Assembly: GCA_013396755.1 (NCBI GenBank)
Contig: VWZF01004008.1
Coordinates: 660,288-724,287, forward strand
Source of the DNA: Sclerurus mexicanus
Lineage: Eukaryota; Chordata; Aves; Passeriformes; Furnariidae
Direction: 5' to 3'
DNA: 64,000 nt
Each line of letters opens with the position of its first letter. Position 1 is the first letter of the stretch. The notes under the pieces are model-generated. The model was given only the letters and a program-made list of their open reading frames with translations, was not told the origin of the DNA and made no database searches. The position numbers were made by a program, and so were the translations under genes. Positions 44,200-56,700 of this stretch are shown here, one piece after another.

Positions 44200-47100
44200 A
44201 GGTGTGCAGGGGACTCAGGTGTGGGTGGTGGGGTGACTAACACTGCTCTCCAAGACACTGCCACCTACCTGGCTCTATTCCAACACCAGCTCCTTCTTTT
44301 GGGGTGTATTTCGTTGATTCAGGGCTGTGTCCCTCAGTCTGCCTCAGAAATACCTGGGCAATGTTGAAATGTGAAATGAGAAAACCAGTACCAGGCTTGC
44401 TAATTGATTATTAGAAGTGTGCTTGTCTGCTTCTAGCAGGCTTAACACGACTGCTTTCCGTAGGAAACCCTCTCGTTTGGTAGCCTTTGTTTGGAAAATG
44501 GCACGAGCCTGTAGTGGTCATTTCATTAATGCTCCTGGTAATCTCTGTAAACACATTATCAGTACAGATTTATTTCGGTTTTGAGGAGTTCCACGTTTTT
44601 GAGGAGCCATTTGAGGAACGGCTCTGTTTACGAGTCCATGCACAAGCAGTTCCTCAGATGTGAGAGTTGTGCTCCTCGTTTAAAACTTCCAGCAATAATT
44701 GTCTGGGCGCAGTCAGAGAGCAGCTGACGAGTTCCTTTTCCCTTTGGCTGGCTCAGGAAGTTGTGTCTCCAGTGTCAGATACCAGGAGCTGCCAAGACAA
44801 AGAGCAGACGAAGGCAGAAAGAGCTGAGTGTTTAAGCTGGCTCTTCATGGGGCTGCAGATGTGGCAGCCAAGCGCTCCAAGCGCTCACACTGCAGTCCTG
44901 GGAGCACATTGTGCTGCAGGACAGGGACAAGAAAGACAGGGTGTGAAGGCACAGAAGGGCCCAGCTTTGTCGAAATGTGCCTTAAACCACGAATTTCTGG
45001 CTATTTCTGGGTCTCCTTTCTCTCCACTCACACAGTTCTTTGCTCTTTAGTTTCTTTCTGCATCACGGAAGAATAAAAGGACTCGCCAAGGCTTTTAGCA
45101 GACACTCTGGGCTGTAAGGAACGAGTAATGAGACACCAATACATAATACTATGTACTAGTACATGAAACCAATAGAACAATATGTAATGAAACAATTCCA
45201 CGTGTCTTCTCTTCCTTTTTATCAAAATACTTCCTTAACAAATGGGGACCTTTCCCCAGCCACTGCAGAAATCAAAGTCTGGGGTGGATGATGAGTCTTC
45301 AGACAGAGCTCTCAGCAGAGCCGGGGGCTGGGGCTGACACAGAACCCCCAGTGTCCTGACCACAAGGGTCCCCTCACCATGTGCTCTGCTCTTGGGTGCT
45401 TGGGATGACACACCAGGATTCTGCTCCCCGCACAAGCCCTGAGTCATTCCTTCCCTTTCACAAGTAGAATAAAGGAATAATGTTGCCTGTTCCCTGCTTT
45501 TTGTAGGGCAACAGGAAACCACTGCTGTGCACTGCCTGGAAGGATCTGCACACAACATATTTTAGCCTCTTTCTAGGCAGTCTGAGGAGAGTTTTGCTCA
45601 CTGCTGACTGTCTGCAGCCAGAATTAGCTCTGGGCAACAGCAGAGCATTCTTGAGCAGGAAAACTGGCTTTTCATGCCTGAGGCCTGAGTTTTATTCTGG
45701 AGATTGAACTTGCTTTAAAAATGTCATGGGATTGATGGTTTGTTTTCTGATTTGAATGGATCCCCTCCAAGCACTGCAGGTCGTGTTTGCAGCCACATCG
45801 TTTGGTTTTTAAAAATCTGTTGCGTGGTGACATATCAGAACAACAAAAATAAGACTTCTCAAGTGACTCGAGCCTTTTGCTCACACAGATTTTGCTGCAG
45901 CATTGGGAGAAGTGGGTGTTCTAAAAACAGCTGGAGGCAACTACCACAGATCTGTGGGGTTTTAACTGCACCGACAGAATTGATGTCCAGGAAAATATCG
46001 AAGAGCAAGATTTGCCACCTCCAAATGATGGATAATTCACATAATCATAGTTTTTGAAGTTTTTCTCAGTAAGTTTAGTCCAGCCAGGGCTTCCTGCACA
46101 GCCCCAGACACACAGATTGTGACTCCTCTAGGGATGATGCTGTTTTCCCTGACAGAGCTTAGAAAGTTTCTCTTGAGTCTGATTTCTCTGACTTGATGTC
46201 ATTTTTTCTCAGTATCAGATTAGACTCTAATCAAATATATGATCTCTTCCTATAAACCTTGTTTTCCTTTTATTCTTGAGCTCTCCAGGCTAAAATAACA
46301 TTCCCACAGCAAAACAGTAGCAGGCATTGCAGGGAGTCCATCCCCTGCCCTGGAGTGAATCATTTGATCACGCTTTCCTCGTGGATCTGACCCTCACACA
46401 GCTCAGCCTCGGCAATTACCCAGTTACTGTTCTTTTCTCAGTAAATGCTGGTTTGGATCAGCGAGACACAAGAGTGGACGGGACTCTGAAGCATCTCCTG
46501 CCTTCCTGCTTTCTCCAACGTGTTCAGGCAGGCCCTGGGAGTTGGGAAATTCTGCGGCAAAGGAGTGAAGTGACTGGATTCCACAAAGAGGAGCCTGAAT
46601 CCCTCCACCACCTCTTTTGTTGGGTTGCCTGTTCCCATGGCTCACGTATAACCTGCAGGTCAGCAGCAAACAAACTCCTCCCCTGGGAGCCCAGGGCACA
46701 GCCACGCAGGCACTCATGCAGTGAGGGGACATTTCTGGGATGCCGGGAGGCAAAAGTCAGGTCAAACTCTACGCGTTTGCAACAACAGACACGGGGAAAC
46801 TTAAGCAAAGCCCTTGGCTGTTCATCCAGTTGGCTCTAATTATTCAGGTTGTCGTCGATACAGAAGTGAATTCTGAGAACTTTTAACTTGGTGTTTCCAA
46901 CATCGTGCAGCAGCTCGAGGGTTTTGCTGTTCATGGCTCAGAAACCAAACCAGCAGAGAGTGTTTCTGTCTTCCCGTTCCCGTGCCAAGAAAACCTGGCT
47001 CGTTCAATTAGATAGGTTCACTGAACTCAGATCCTTCCCAGTGCTGCCAGTTGTCACTGACCTGAAGAAAACATGGCCCTGGGTGCTCTGTTTGGATAAT

Positions 47101-49890
47101 AACAGCTAAGAAAGGAAATAGCTAAACTTGCACAGTCCATGCCGGTGTGAGATCTACTGAGCACCAACCAACCAAGTGTGCTCCCACTCCTTCCCAAACA
47201 GGAGGAGCATCCCAGCAGATTTAGCAAAACACATGCTGGATACCAAGTGCTCTGATTGACATGATAAATGAGATCAATAAGGAGATAGGTGTGCCTTTTG
47301 TTAAGTGGTGCTGTTGGGTTTTAATCCCTATTAGGAGAAGAAGAAAGACAAACCACTGAAAACGATTGTATCAGTGCCTGGACACTCATGGGAGCGACTC
47401 AGAATCCCCTGAAATCAGTGGAAATCTGCCCAAGGACTCCAGTGGGATTCAGACCAGGCCCCTGACCCAGCACGAGAATTCCTAGCCAGCTTAAATTGTT
47501 GGTCTCCTGGGTCACCAGGCAAGCCTAGGCATGAAGGCAGAGGGGAAAGGCTCAGGCAGAGTTTCTCCAGTAAACAGGCCAGCAGCAAACACTGTTTCCC
47601 TAAACACACTCCGGCAGGAGTCACCACTCCAGACTTGTTTGCAGTTTTCTTGCTTGGAGGGACTAAGTGGAATAATGAACCTAAGGCTGCTCACTCGTAG
47701 CAGCCTTCCCTCTGCAAGCCATTTGATTTCTGTGGGTGATGGATGGCGGACAATTTCTCCAGGTGAGCAGCTGAAGCTCCTAACTTGCTATAAAAATCAG
47801 TGAGCCTGAGTGATTCCCATATGGAAAAACATCCTAGGCGACAATCTGCTTAGGGAAAAGCTGATTGCAGTAGTTTTGTCTGTCCTGATCACAGCCAGAA
47901 ACACCATACGAACTCCTATTTAATTGATCATGACATTAAGTCAGAGGGCAGAAGAAATGTCATATCTGGACGTTCCAAACCTACGTCTTTACTTAAATTT
48001 CTGTGCAGAGAATTATTTTTGACCGGAACAAGCCAGAAACTGCTTCCAATCAAAGCCACAACATTTTTAAGTGTTCGAGTACCACATACTGCTAATTAAG
48101 TTTAAAGTCATCAGTCTTTAGTGACTTAAGCAATAAAGTAAAGGTAAAAAAAAGAAAATAGAAAGACTGGTGTTGGTCTGGGGTGTTTTAAAATTGAATA
48201 ACAAGGGAAGGACAGCAAAGCTGCCTGGGCTTGTTTTATGGAGTCTGAGAGCTATTGTGATAGCCCTGTCAATTTTTCTGCTGCCATTATCACGTGTGGA
48301 TGTCCCTTCTTTCTTCCTCCCTGTTTCCATGCCGTGATTTTCAGAGGGAGGGAAGGAGAGGAACGTTCCATGCATTGAGCTGAGCAGGTCAAAGAGAAAC
48401 GGCTGGGGAGACCCCCAAAACACAGGGAGAAAGGGGGAGGGAGTTCAGCCTGTGCCTCCCACTGCAGCCCGGTGCCAGGAGCACAAGACCTTCATCCCTT
48501 CGAGCTCTCTGCCTCTTCGGGGTGCATAAACCCAGGCTGAAGCCCCAGCATCCAGATGTGAGCCCAGAGGGACGTGCTGGCCAGCCCCAAGGGCCACCAC
48601 AGCCTGGACCACCTGGAGCGGGGCGGAGAAGCCCTGTTTGTGTCCCGTGGTCACTCAGCCCATAGAAACGTCCCCTGCAAGGAACGTCCCCATGGCCAGA
48701 GCCACCTGGGAACATCCAGCCCACTGCAGGAGCCCTGGCTGGGTGACCATGGTGACAGTGTACACAAAGGGCCAGGCGTGGGGCTGACCCACGGCCGGGC
48801 TGGGGACACTCCAGCCCAGGGGACGAGCTGGGACACTCTGAGGATCCATCCCCAGGGGAATGTCAGCCAGGGAGACGCTGCTGGGTGCTCTGGCTGCCAT
48901 GGGAAATGCAGAGCAAAGGAGCTGTCCATTCTCCCCTTCCCATTAAGACTTTGGAAGCATTTTATCCTAAGGGCACATTATTATTGCAAGGTAAGCTGCT
49001 CGAGGGTAAGTCCTGAATTCTTTCTATGCATTTTAACACGAGGATGTCTTTGGGTGAAAGCTGTTTCATTTGTTTAATTCACAGCCAGACTCGTCCTTGT
49101 AACCTCACAGACTCTGCCTCATTCCTGATTTAGCTGGATAACTCTATAGAAGAGTTTTATCACATTATTAATTGCACACACAAGGCATAATTGATTCTAG
49201 CTCCTTACACACACTCACTTGGTTCTGCAGAGCAGATTTACAAGTTTCTTGAACCACCACAGAGTAGCGTAAAAGGTTTGGGCAGCCTCACGTCTGACTG
49301 ACAGCACAACGTGTGTTCCTCTGTTTTTTGGGGTGGGGAGGGGAGGAAAGCTTCCTGAAGTTCAGGGCACCAGTGAAGCCCTGCCACCCTTGCTGCTGCT
49401 GCAGTTCCATGCACTTCACTGTGCAAACCTTTGGGTGGCAACTGCACGAATCCCACGTTACAGATCCTTGGCTCCACTGCCCCACCAAGCCACGAACCAG
49501 GTATTTTGTTATTCACACTGAATATTTTGCCTTGACCCAAATTTGCAGCTGTATCTGCCCTTCCAGCTCTGGACTCAGTTACCAGCAAGGACTCCACGCC
49601 AAGGTTTCCCCCTTTCCACTGTGGTTCTGCAGTATAATAATTTATATTTTAGTATTTCATTGCTTTGTCTTTGCACTCCTGGAGTGATCTTTGTGTTGCA
49701 TTCACTGCAGTTTTTAATTATTAAGCACAATTACTTTGTGGTATAAAGGCTTTGAATATTAGTAGAACCAGGGTGATATGACCAATGTTTGCCATTATTG
49801 CCAGTTCCTTGTTATTATAAAAGCGAGAGCGTATTAATATAACTATTGGCAGTGCTTTCTTTTTCTTCTAGGTTTGCATTCCCTGACCCC
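44200..49890. other. Region between BTG4 and mir-34b, no coding exon seen
   Basis: No supported coding exon on either strand. A GC-richer stretch lies at 48.4-48.95 kb. The primary transcript of mir-34b/c should begin somewhere in this interval or at the BTG4 promoter, as in mammals where the two share a promoter region; its exons cannot be recognised by eye. Confidence 0.45.
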
Positions 49891-49897
49891 ACGGGCA

Positions 49898-49981
49898 GTG
49901 CTTGGTTTGTAGGCAGTGTAATTAGCTGATTGTATCCATTGCTTCGCAATCACTAACTTCACTGCCATCAAAACAAGGCAC
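49898..49981 (+). ncRNA. MIR34B: mir-34b hairpin
   Basis: A p53-regulated tumour-suppressor and ciliogenesis microRNA family. The hairpin runs from GTGCTTGGTTTGTAGG to AAAACAAGGCAC. The 5p mature strand is at 49910-49932 with seed AGGCAGTG, one base different from the human 5p strand I recall (A for C at position 11). The 3p strand is at 49948-49969 (AATCACTAAC start). The arms pair well around a loop at about 49933-49947. Confidence 0.95.
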
Positions 49982-50552
49982 AGGATTCCCTGCTCCAACC
50001 TCAGCCCAGGGAACTGCACTTCAAATCCTCCTTTCCACATCCTTATTCCCAGTGCAAAATTATTAATAATATCTATTCATTTGCAGCTTTATTTCCAGAA
50101 TTTTACCTGTCCAACAGAAGTGTGTGGTGTATATTGGTAATATCAAGTGAAATCTCAGATTTCTTGAAGCTGGTGCTACAATCCTTGGGAACTTTCCTGG
50201 ACCAAGAGTGCTGCCCGTTGTGTTTAAACTGATTCTCTTCATTGTTTAGGCACCAACACCGCATTAAGATTTTTTTGTTGTTGCATCCTTTAGATTATCT
50301 GCCAGACAGTGGGAAAATAATTTTCATTTACCTTTCATGTTTTATTTAACAAGCTAGGAAGCGAAGGGGGTTTTAAGCAATGATTAAATATTAATCTCAC
50401 CGGATGTATAAGTGATTTCTGCTCTGACCACTTGGCTTGACGTTCAGGGATTTTTATATGGAGGAAATAATAGTGCAAGAACCTGCAGTGGGAGGGTTTT
50501 TTAACCAAAATGCCAGTCTTTTTCTAAGTAGGGGTATGGGAGGCTCTCCATC

Positions 50553-50630
50553 AGCCTGGTTACCAGGCAGTGTAGTTAGCTGATTGCCTAAAGCAACAAT
50601 CACTAGCCACACAGCCAGGTAAAGAGGTTT
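50553..50630 (+). ncRNA. MIR34C: mir-34c hairpin
   Basis: The hairpin 5' arm holds the mature 5p strand at 50565-50587 (AGGCAGTGTAGTTAGCTG start), as I recall the human 5p strand. The 3p strand is at 50598-50619 (AATCACTAGCCACAC start) with small differences from human. It lies about 570 bp downstream of mir-34b, as in other vertebrates, so the two probably share one primary transcript. Confidence 0.95.
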
Positions 50631-50639
50631 GGAAGGGAA

Positions 50640-53200
50640 TCAGGCACACTGGACCTCTGATGGCACGAGACAGACTGACCCCCTCCCAGGAGCACCAACA
50701 GGCAGGCAGGACAGTGAACGAAACCAGGGAAACGTGCCGGGCTCCTGTCATGCGGGCAAGAGACACCAGGGCATTAGCCAAGCCGGTTTTACTGGGTGAT
50801 GCACCTCGTTCACCACTGGTTTGCACTAAAAAAACACGAGAACAAAATAAAAGGTGTTTTCTCCTCCAGGTCTGCAGCCATCAGCTCCCATTCTGACTGT
50901 GCTTGTCTCAGCCTTACAGTCCAAGGCCTCTGTTCTCACATTTGCCTCCATTTATTCTTGTTGAATAAATAAAGTGGAGGCCTGTGGTGGCGGCTCGTTG
51001 CCATCCATGGAGAGGCTCGAGCCTGGACTTGGGTGAAAAAGTCCTGAAGACTGATAAAAACTACTGGAGCCCCTATTAAGCAGCTGGGAAATCAGTGTTC
51101 CACACCAATCCCATCAGCACAAGTCACACAAGGAGACTGAGGCAACTGCCATGAAGCTCTGTAAAACACTCTCAGCCTGACTCTGCAGTTATCCTTTTCT
51201 CTAATTTTAGTAAAACATCCCTCATTTTTACTGAAAAGCCTGCAGCCTGGATTTGGGAAGGGGGCCAGAAGAGAGCAATCTGCAAGAGGTGCAGAAAGGT
51301 GCTGAGCTCTGCAGGTCTTTCCTGCAAGTCAGCAACCCTCTTTGCCTAATTAATAATTCCAAAAGGCATCCCATCCATTACCATCAATTAGTCTGCTTTC
51401 TGAATCCTGGCTGGAGTAGCAACAGTTCCCTGAATCTTGCATTCTTTATTTTTTTTTTAATTCAGTAACAATAGATGAGAGCCAGGGCTTGCAGCCATAA
51501 AGATGACTGATTCATTTCAGTGAGTAAATGGCTTTATACAACTACAAGCCGCACATAAGTCTAAATAAAATCAAAATTAATGCACTGAATGAAATAACAT
51601 TCCAATTATTATCAGTCAGAGGTGTCACTTGGTGTTCAAATCCAGACTTTAAACTGGATATTCTGTTCCTGCAGCGTGGGAGAGCAAACCCTGGAAGCTC
51701 TGCTGTCTGCACAGGGGATTATCCAACGAATTCCCTAAGCAAGGAGGATCCCATAGGCTGTGGGACACTGCAAGTCCAGATGGGACAGCAGGAAGCAATA
51801 AACATACGAGCTCAATGAAGTTTAGGCCAGCTAAATATAGTTAATGGACAATTTTCCACTTCAAAATCACAAAGAGCAAGAGAGTGTGTCTAAATTTCTC
51901 AGTTTCGTATGCCAAAGGGATCTTCACAGCCTGCCCCTTGTTAGAGCTCTGATTTTGCAGTTGCTCTTCATCCACTGAAACACCAAAACTCAGATTATAA
52001 CGAAGTTATGAAACCGGCTGCTCTGCTCCCTTAAAACCTCGCAGAAACCAAATTTGAGCAATAAAAGGAAGAAGTCCATTTAGGGATTTTTATTATCAGT
52101 AGTGAACTCGAGATTTGCTGATATACAGTGGTTTTGCTTGGTCTGGCCGGATGTTTATCAGGAGAATAAAATTCAGGAGCAAGAGGTCTGCATTATATTA
52201 ATGCACTTCTTTCCTTCTGCTGTAAATCCCAAGATACAAAGCAGTGATAAATGAGTTGAAGGTTAAACATCTGTCCTTCCGAAGAACTACATATCTGAAT
52301 TAATACAATTTCATTCCTCAGTTGCAGAGAGTAGAACTGAAATTTTAAAGCTAAGTGCAGTGATTTGAGAAATAACTTGGAAAACAGGATTTCAAAGGAT
52401 GCTTTCAGAAATGACGCATTCTTGTTAGACATAAAAGCCTCCTCTTTTCTTCCTCCCTATTTAAGCTTTTAAGTTGGTTCATATTAAGCACTTCCTCTTC
52501 TCAAAGTTTGTTAAAATGCTGAAGCAAGTATATCTGCTCATCTCAAATTCTAAGCATTAAAGCTGGGTCTGGTCTTTATTTCCCTTTGTCTCAAATAGTC
52601 AGGTGCTGTTTGGGAGGAAAAGATGTCCTGGCTATTATTATCATCATTATTATTACAATAACTACTCAGTTTTATCCTAGACCAATAAGTATTATATTAG
52701 GATTTAGGCATTAAAAGGCTGAAAGTCTGCTGCTTTTGTTCTGTGCTTTACTTCTTTACTTTCTATACATTTTCCATTTATTTCCAAATAACGGTTAAGA
52801 GAAGGACATGGAAGCTTCAACATTTTCCCTAACTTATGAAGATGCTAATTTTGCTTTAACTCTGGTTGGGATTCAGAAAGCCGGGGAAAAGACCAGTTGA
52901 CAAAGTGTTTCCATATTTGTGAAAGAGCCAGGAAATATCAGAAAGCCTGTTCCTGTTTCCCAGACGTGGCACTGCCTGAGTTCAGCCGCAGCCCTTCCCT
53001 CTGAGATCCGCGACTTCTGGTGACCCGGAGCAGACCGTCCTCGTCGGGTTTTAAAGGCTTTCCCTCCACTGGACATGCTGATTTCAGAAACAGCTTCTCC
53101 AGCCGACCTCCCAAGAGTGGCTCTGGCTGTTAAATATATAAACCCACTAATCTCCTATTTTAAAAGCCTCCATCCCCGCTTTGGTCACTTCGGTGCTCTG
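50640..53200. other. Region between mir-34c and LAYN, no gene recognised
   Basis: In human, HOATZ lies between the mir-34 cluster and LAYN. I find no exon on either strand resembling the HOATZ protein as I remember it, and no coherent exon set. The stretch is AT-rich up to about 53.1 kb, where the LAYN CpG island begins. Confidence 0.4.
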
Positions 53201-53464
53201 CCCCTCTCCGCGTCCCGCAAAACCCTCTCGGAGCCTGAGCCGTGAAATCCGCGGCTGGACGGAGACCCCGAGCTGCAGGAAACAGGTGCGGAGCGGCCGC
53301 CCGACCACCGGGAAACAGGCTCCGAGGGTTGTTAATGCTGGAGGCAGAGATGCTCCCGCTGCCGGAGCCGCGCATCCCCGGCGCGGGGAGGATGCGCCCC
53401 TGGGTGGGCTCGGGCTGTGCCCGCGGGGGCGGCTCCCCACGCCCCGGGGAGGGTGCGGGACAGG

Positions 53465-53471
53465 TATAAAA
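53465..53471 (+). promoter_or_regulatory. LAYN: LAYN TATA box
   Basis: TATAAAA in the middle of the CpG island, 245 bp before the LAYN start codon. A start site near 53,495 would give a 5' UTR of about 215 nt. Confidence 0.6.
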
Positions 53472-53619
53472 GCGGGCCGGGGGGATACGCGGAGGGATGA
53501 TGAGTTTGGAGAGGGATAGAGGGAAGAGCAGCGGGTTCAGTGTAGGAGGCGCATCCCGAACGCGGGCGGTGCCGCTTCCCAAGAGTGGGGGCTGAGCCGA
53601 GCGCGCTGGCCCGGAGCCC

Positions 53620-53667
53620 GAGGAGGAGGAGGAGAAGGGAAGGAAGGAGGGGAGGAGGAGGAGGAGG
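53620..53667. repeat. GGA/GAA purine tract in the LAYN 5' UTR
   Basis: Repeated GGA and GGAAGG units on the plus strand between the TATA box and the ATG. Such (GGA)n RNA can form G-quadruplexes. Confidence 0.75.
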
Positions 53668-53709
53668 TGCCGGCTCCCTCCGGGCTCATCTGGCCCGGGA
53701 TTTGGGGCG

Positions 53710-53776
53710 ATGCTCGCGGCCGCGGCGCTGTGCGCGGCCGCGCTGGGATGCGCGGCGGGGGCGCGCCTGCTCAGCG
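53710..53776 (+). CDS. LAYN: LAYN exon 1, signal peptide
   Basis: ATG 53710 starts an Ala/Leu-rich signal peptide (LAAAALCAAALGCAAGA) and ends CTCAGCG|GTAAGA in phase 1. Confidence 0.85.
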
Positions 53777-56700
53777 GTAAGAGAGGGGTTTGCGGGGGCA
53801 TTGCGGGATGCCCGGCTCTGGGGTCCCACGGGCACGGGGAGGCCAGTCTGGCTCTGCCAGCGCTTACCCCTGGCGCTGGGAGGGTCGGGATGCGCGGGCA
53901 TGTCGCGACATGGGGAAGGATGCGCGTGCGGGGGTTGTGGGCATGGGATGCTCGGGGGAAGGGCGGACTTGGTGGTCTTGCTTTACAACTTCCTCAGGAG
54001 GGGCAGGCACCGGTATCTTCTCCGTGGGGACCAGGAACAGAACCCAGGGAACAGTCTGAAACTGTGTCAGGACAGGGTTAGGTGTGATCTCAGCAAAAGG
54101 TTCTTCCCAGGGCAGTGGGCACGGCCCCAAGGCTGCCCGAGCTCCAGGAGGGTTTGGATGATGCTCTGGGGCACAGGCGGTGACTCTGGGGGATGGTCCT
54201 GGGCAGGGCTGAGGGATGGACTGATGATCCTTGTGGGTCCCTTCCATGTGTTCCATGGGTCTGTCTTTTCCAGCTTTAATGACTGTGTGATGATTCCCCT
54301 TCTGGCTGCCCAGCAGGAGCCAGCCCTGCCCTGGGGGGGGCTCACTGAAGTCAGCAGACTTTGGGACAGATCCCACGTGGGCAGGGAGAGATAAGGGGAA
54401 AAGACAAGGAACCCTTTCAGGCCTGCTTACAGCTACACATACAATGTCCTCTGTACTTACACTGTATTTGGGATCCTAACGAGCAGTAATCAACTGCAAT
54501 AGATTTCTTCCTTAGCTGAAAGTAATGACCAGTTTGGCAGATAAAGCAGAGATTTTCTGCCAGTTGGTGAGGAAAAAAATGCATTCATATATCCGAAAGA
54601 CCCTGAGTGCAGCTTGCGACAGCATTTCTAGACAGTTAGTGTGGGTTTCTAATAACAATGTGCCATCTGTGTTTTTCTTATGCCTTTCACAACAGCAGTG
54701 GACATTTCTCTCAGAAGAGGTAAGGGGGGTTTGCCTTTTTCACCAAGCCTGTATGAGTGTGAAGTTCCCAAGAGAAACACAGGTTATGCTAGAAAAGTGT
54801 TTTCTAATACTGCTGTTGTAGTGAAAAGCTGTTCTGGTTGTAACTTCTGTGTAAAACGTTACCAAACTCATTCTGAGTGCTTAACTGTTCAAAAGTTCCA
54901 GTGTGAAAGGTCTTTATACTCTCTCCCTTGCAGTGGTCTTGTAGGAATGTATAAGAATAAAGCAAAGCCAGCAGATATCCCATGGAGGGCTTTATAATGA
55001 CCTGTCCTCTCATCCCATTTGTTCTGAGCACATTACAAATGTTGCTGAATGTCTTTTCTTCTGTAAAAACATGTAGGTTAGCAGATTGTCTGCAAAGAAA
55101 TATTTACTGAGTAAAACAAAACTGTTTGTTTCCACAGTCTAAATATTGGGACTGTTCTGCTGAGAAACATACAAGTGCATAATTTTAGATGATGTGTCTT
55201 TTCACTTTGATCTTTCCTTGTAACCAAAATAAGCTGCGCTGCTTCTGCATGAGAAAGTCCCTGGCTTCTGACAGCCTGAAAACAGACACTGTTTACCTCC
55301 TGGGCAGTCAGCAGCACCACAGAGCAGAGCAGTGCTGAGAACTGGGCTCTGGGAAGACGGCTTGTTCTCCTCAGCAGAGATGCTGAAAACCAAAAGTGTA
55401 GGTTTAGCTGAGATACTGATAAATTCTTCCCTGGGAGGGTGGGCAGGCCCTGGCACAGGGTGCCCAGAGAAGCTGTGGCTGCCCCATCCCTGGAAGTGTC
55501 CAAGGCCAGGTTGGACAGGGCTTGGAGCAACCTGGGCTAGTGGAAGGTGTCCCTGTCCATGGCAGGGGTGGGACTGGGTGGGATTTAAGGTCCCTTCCAA
55601 TCCAAATCATTCCATGATTCTGACACTGCAACATACACTCAATAAAACCCTTGCATACGCCCTGGAAGATAAATTCTTGCTACCTCTGGTTGTTTAAGAG
55701 AATCTCTAATTTTAGACAGTTGCTTAAAAATAACAAATTAAAAGAAAAAAAAAAGCCTCTCTGAACTCTTGCAAGGGAGCTGTGCTTTAAAAAGGTTGGA
55801 TATGTGAGCTTGTTCTCTGGCACAGCATTGCTTCTTTGGGAGGACCTCCCTGCAAATCACATCAAAACCGCAGGGGAGATAAGAGCAGGACACAGAAGGA
55901 CAGCGCTGTGCACACCGACCTAAACTGTTTGATGCACTCAGAAACCCTTGGAGGTGCCATTTCCCAGTCCAGTAACACAAGAGGCTTTTCCCTGCGTTGT
56001 GTGTCCCCTACAAACAGTGCAAAGCTCCAGGTGGCACTATTGGCATTGCATTTCGGCATAAAAATGCATTCCCAGGTGGAGTTGCTGTAGCAGGTTTGTC
56101 CCCCTCTCTGCAGGACAGACAGTTTGCCGCCGTGGGACGCAGAAACCCTGCTACAAAATAGTGTATTTCCACGATGCCTCCCGCAGAACCAGCTATGAAG
56201 AAGCTCACCAGGCCTGCAGGGCCGATGGGGGGCACCTGGTCAGCATTGAAACAGCAGCGGAGCAAAGACTGATTGAAACATTCATCGGGAGTCTCTTGGC
56301 TTCTGATGGAGACTTCTGGATAGGGCTCAGGAGGAGAAAGGAGGAGGAGAACAACAGCACAGAGTGCCAGAACTTCTACTCCTGGTCAGATGGCAGCTCA
56401 TCCAAGTTCAGGTGGGTACCTGTGGGTGGGACCGGGAGGCAGAGGGGTCAGGGAGTATCACCTGCCTTCAGCAATCCCAAAGGATTCTGTCGCATGAAGC
56501 AGGCAGTGTTGTCCCAGCGGCCGTTTGTGATCCATCCCATCCAGGTATAAGGTTACCCTACTCTGGAGACCTTTTCTTGTTCTTCTACATGACACCTGGA
56601 GAGTATCTAGATTGGGCTAAACTGGCATTTTTTGGTTGCCAAAAGGAAGGGAAAGAACAAGTGATCTGGTCTTAAAAAATCTGATTGGGCACCTACAAGA

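Larger units (their letters stand above)
53210..53990 (+). promoter_or_regulatory. LAYN: LAYN CpG-island promoter
   Basis: GC content and CpG density jump here, in contrast with the flanks, and cover the LAYN 5' UTR and first exon. GC-box-like runs such as GGGGGCGGCTCC are present. Confidence 0.7.

Noticed and set aside
53160..53801. Minus-strand 213-codon open frame over the LAYN promoter
   Set aside because: It is a GC-rich shadow in a CpG island with Pro/Ala/Ser composition, overlapping the LAYN TATA box and first exon; no domain.
53710..54394. Reading through LAYN exon 1 into intron 1 as a 200+ residue protein
   Set aside because: The clear donor at 53777 and the matching lectin exon at 56114 define LAYN; the read-through enters a CR1 copy.
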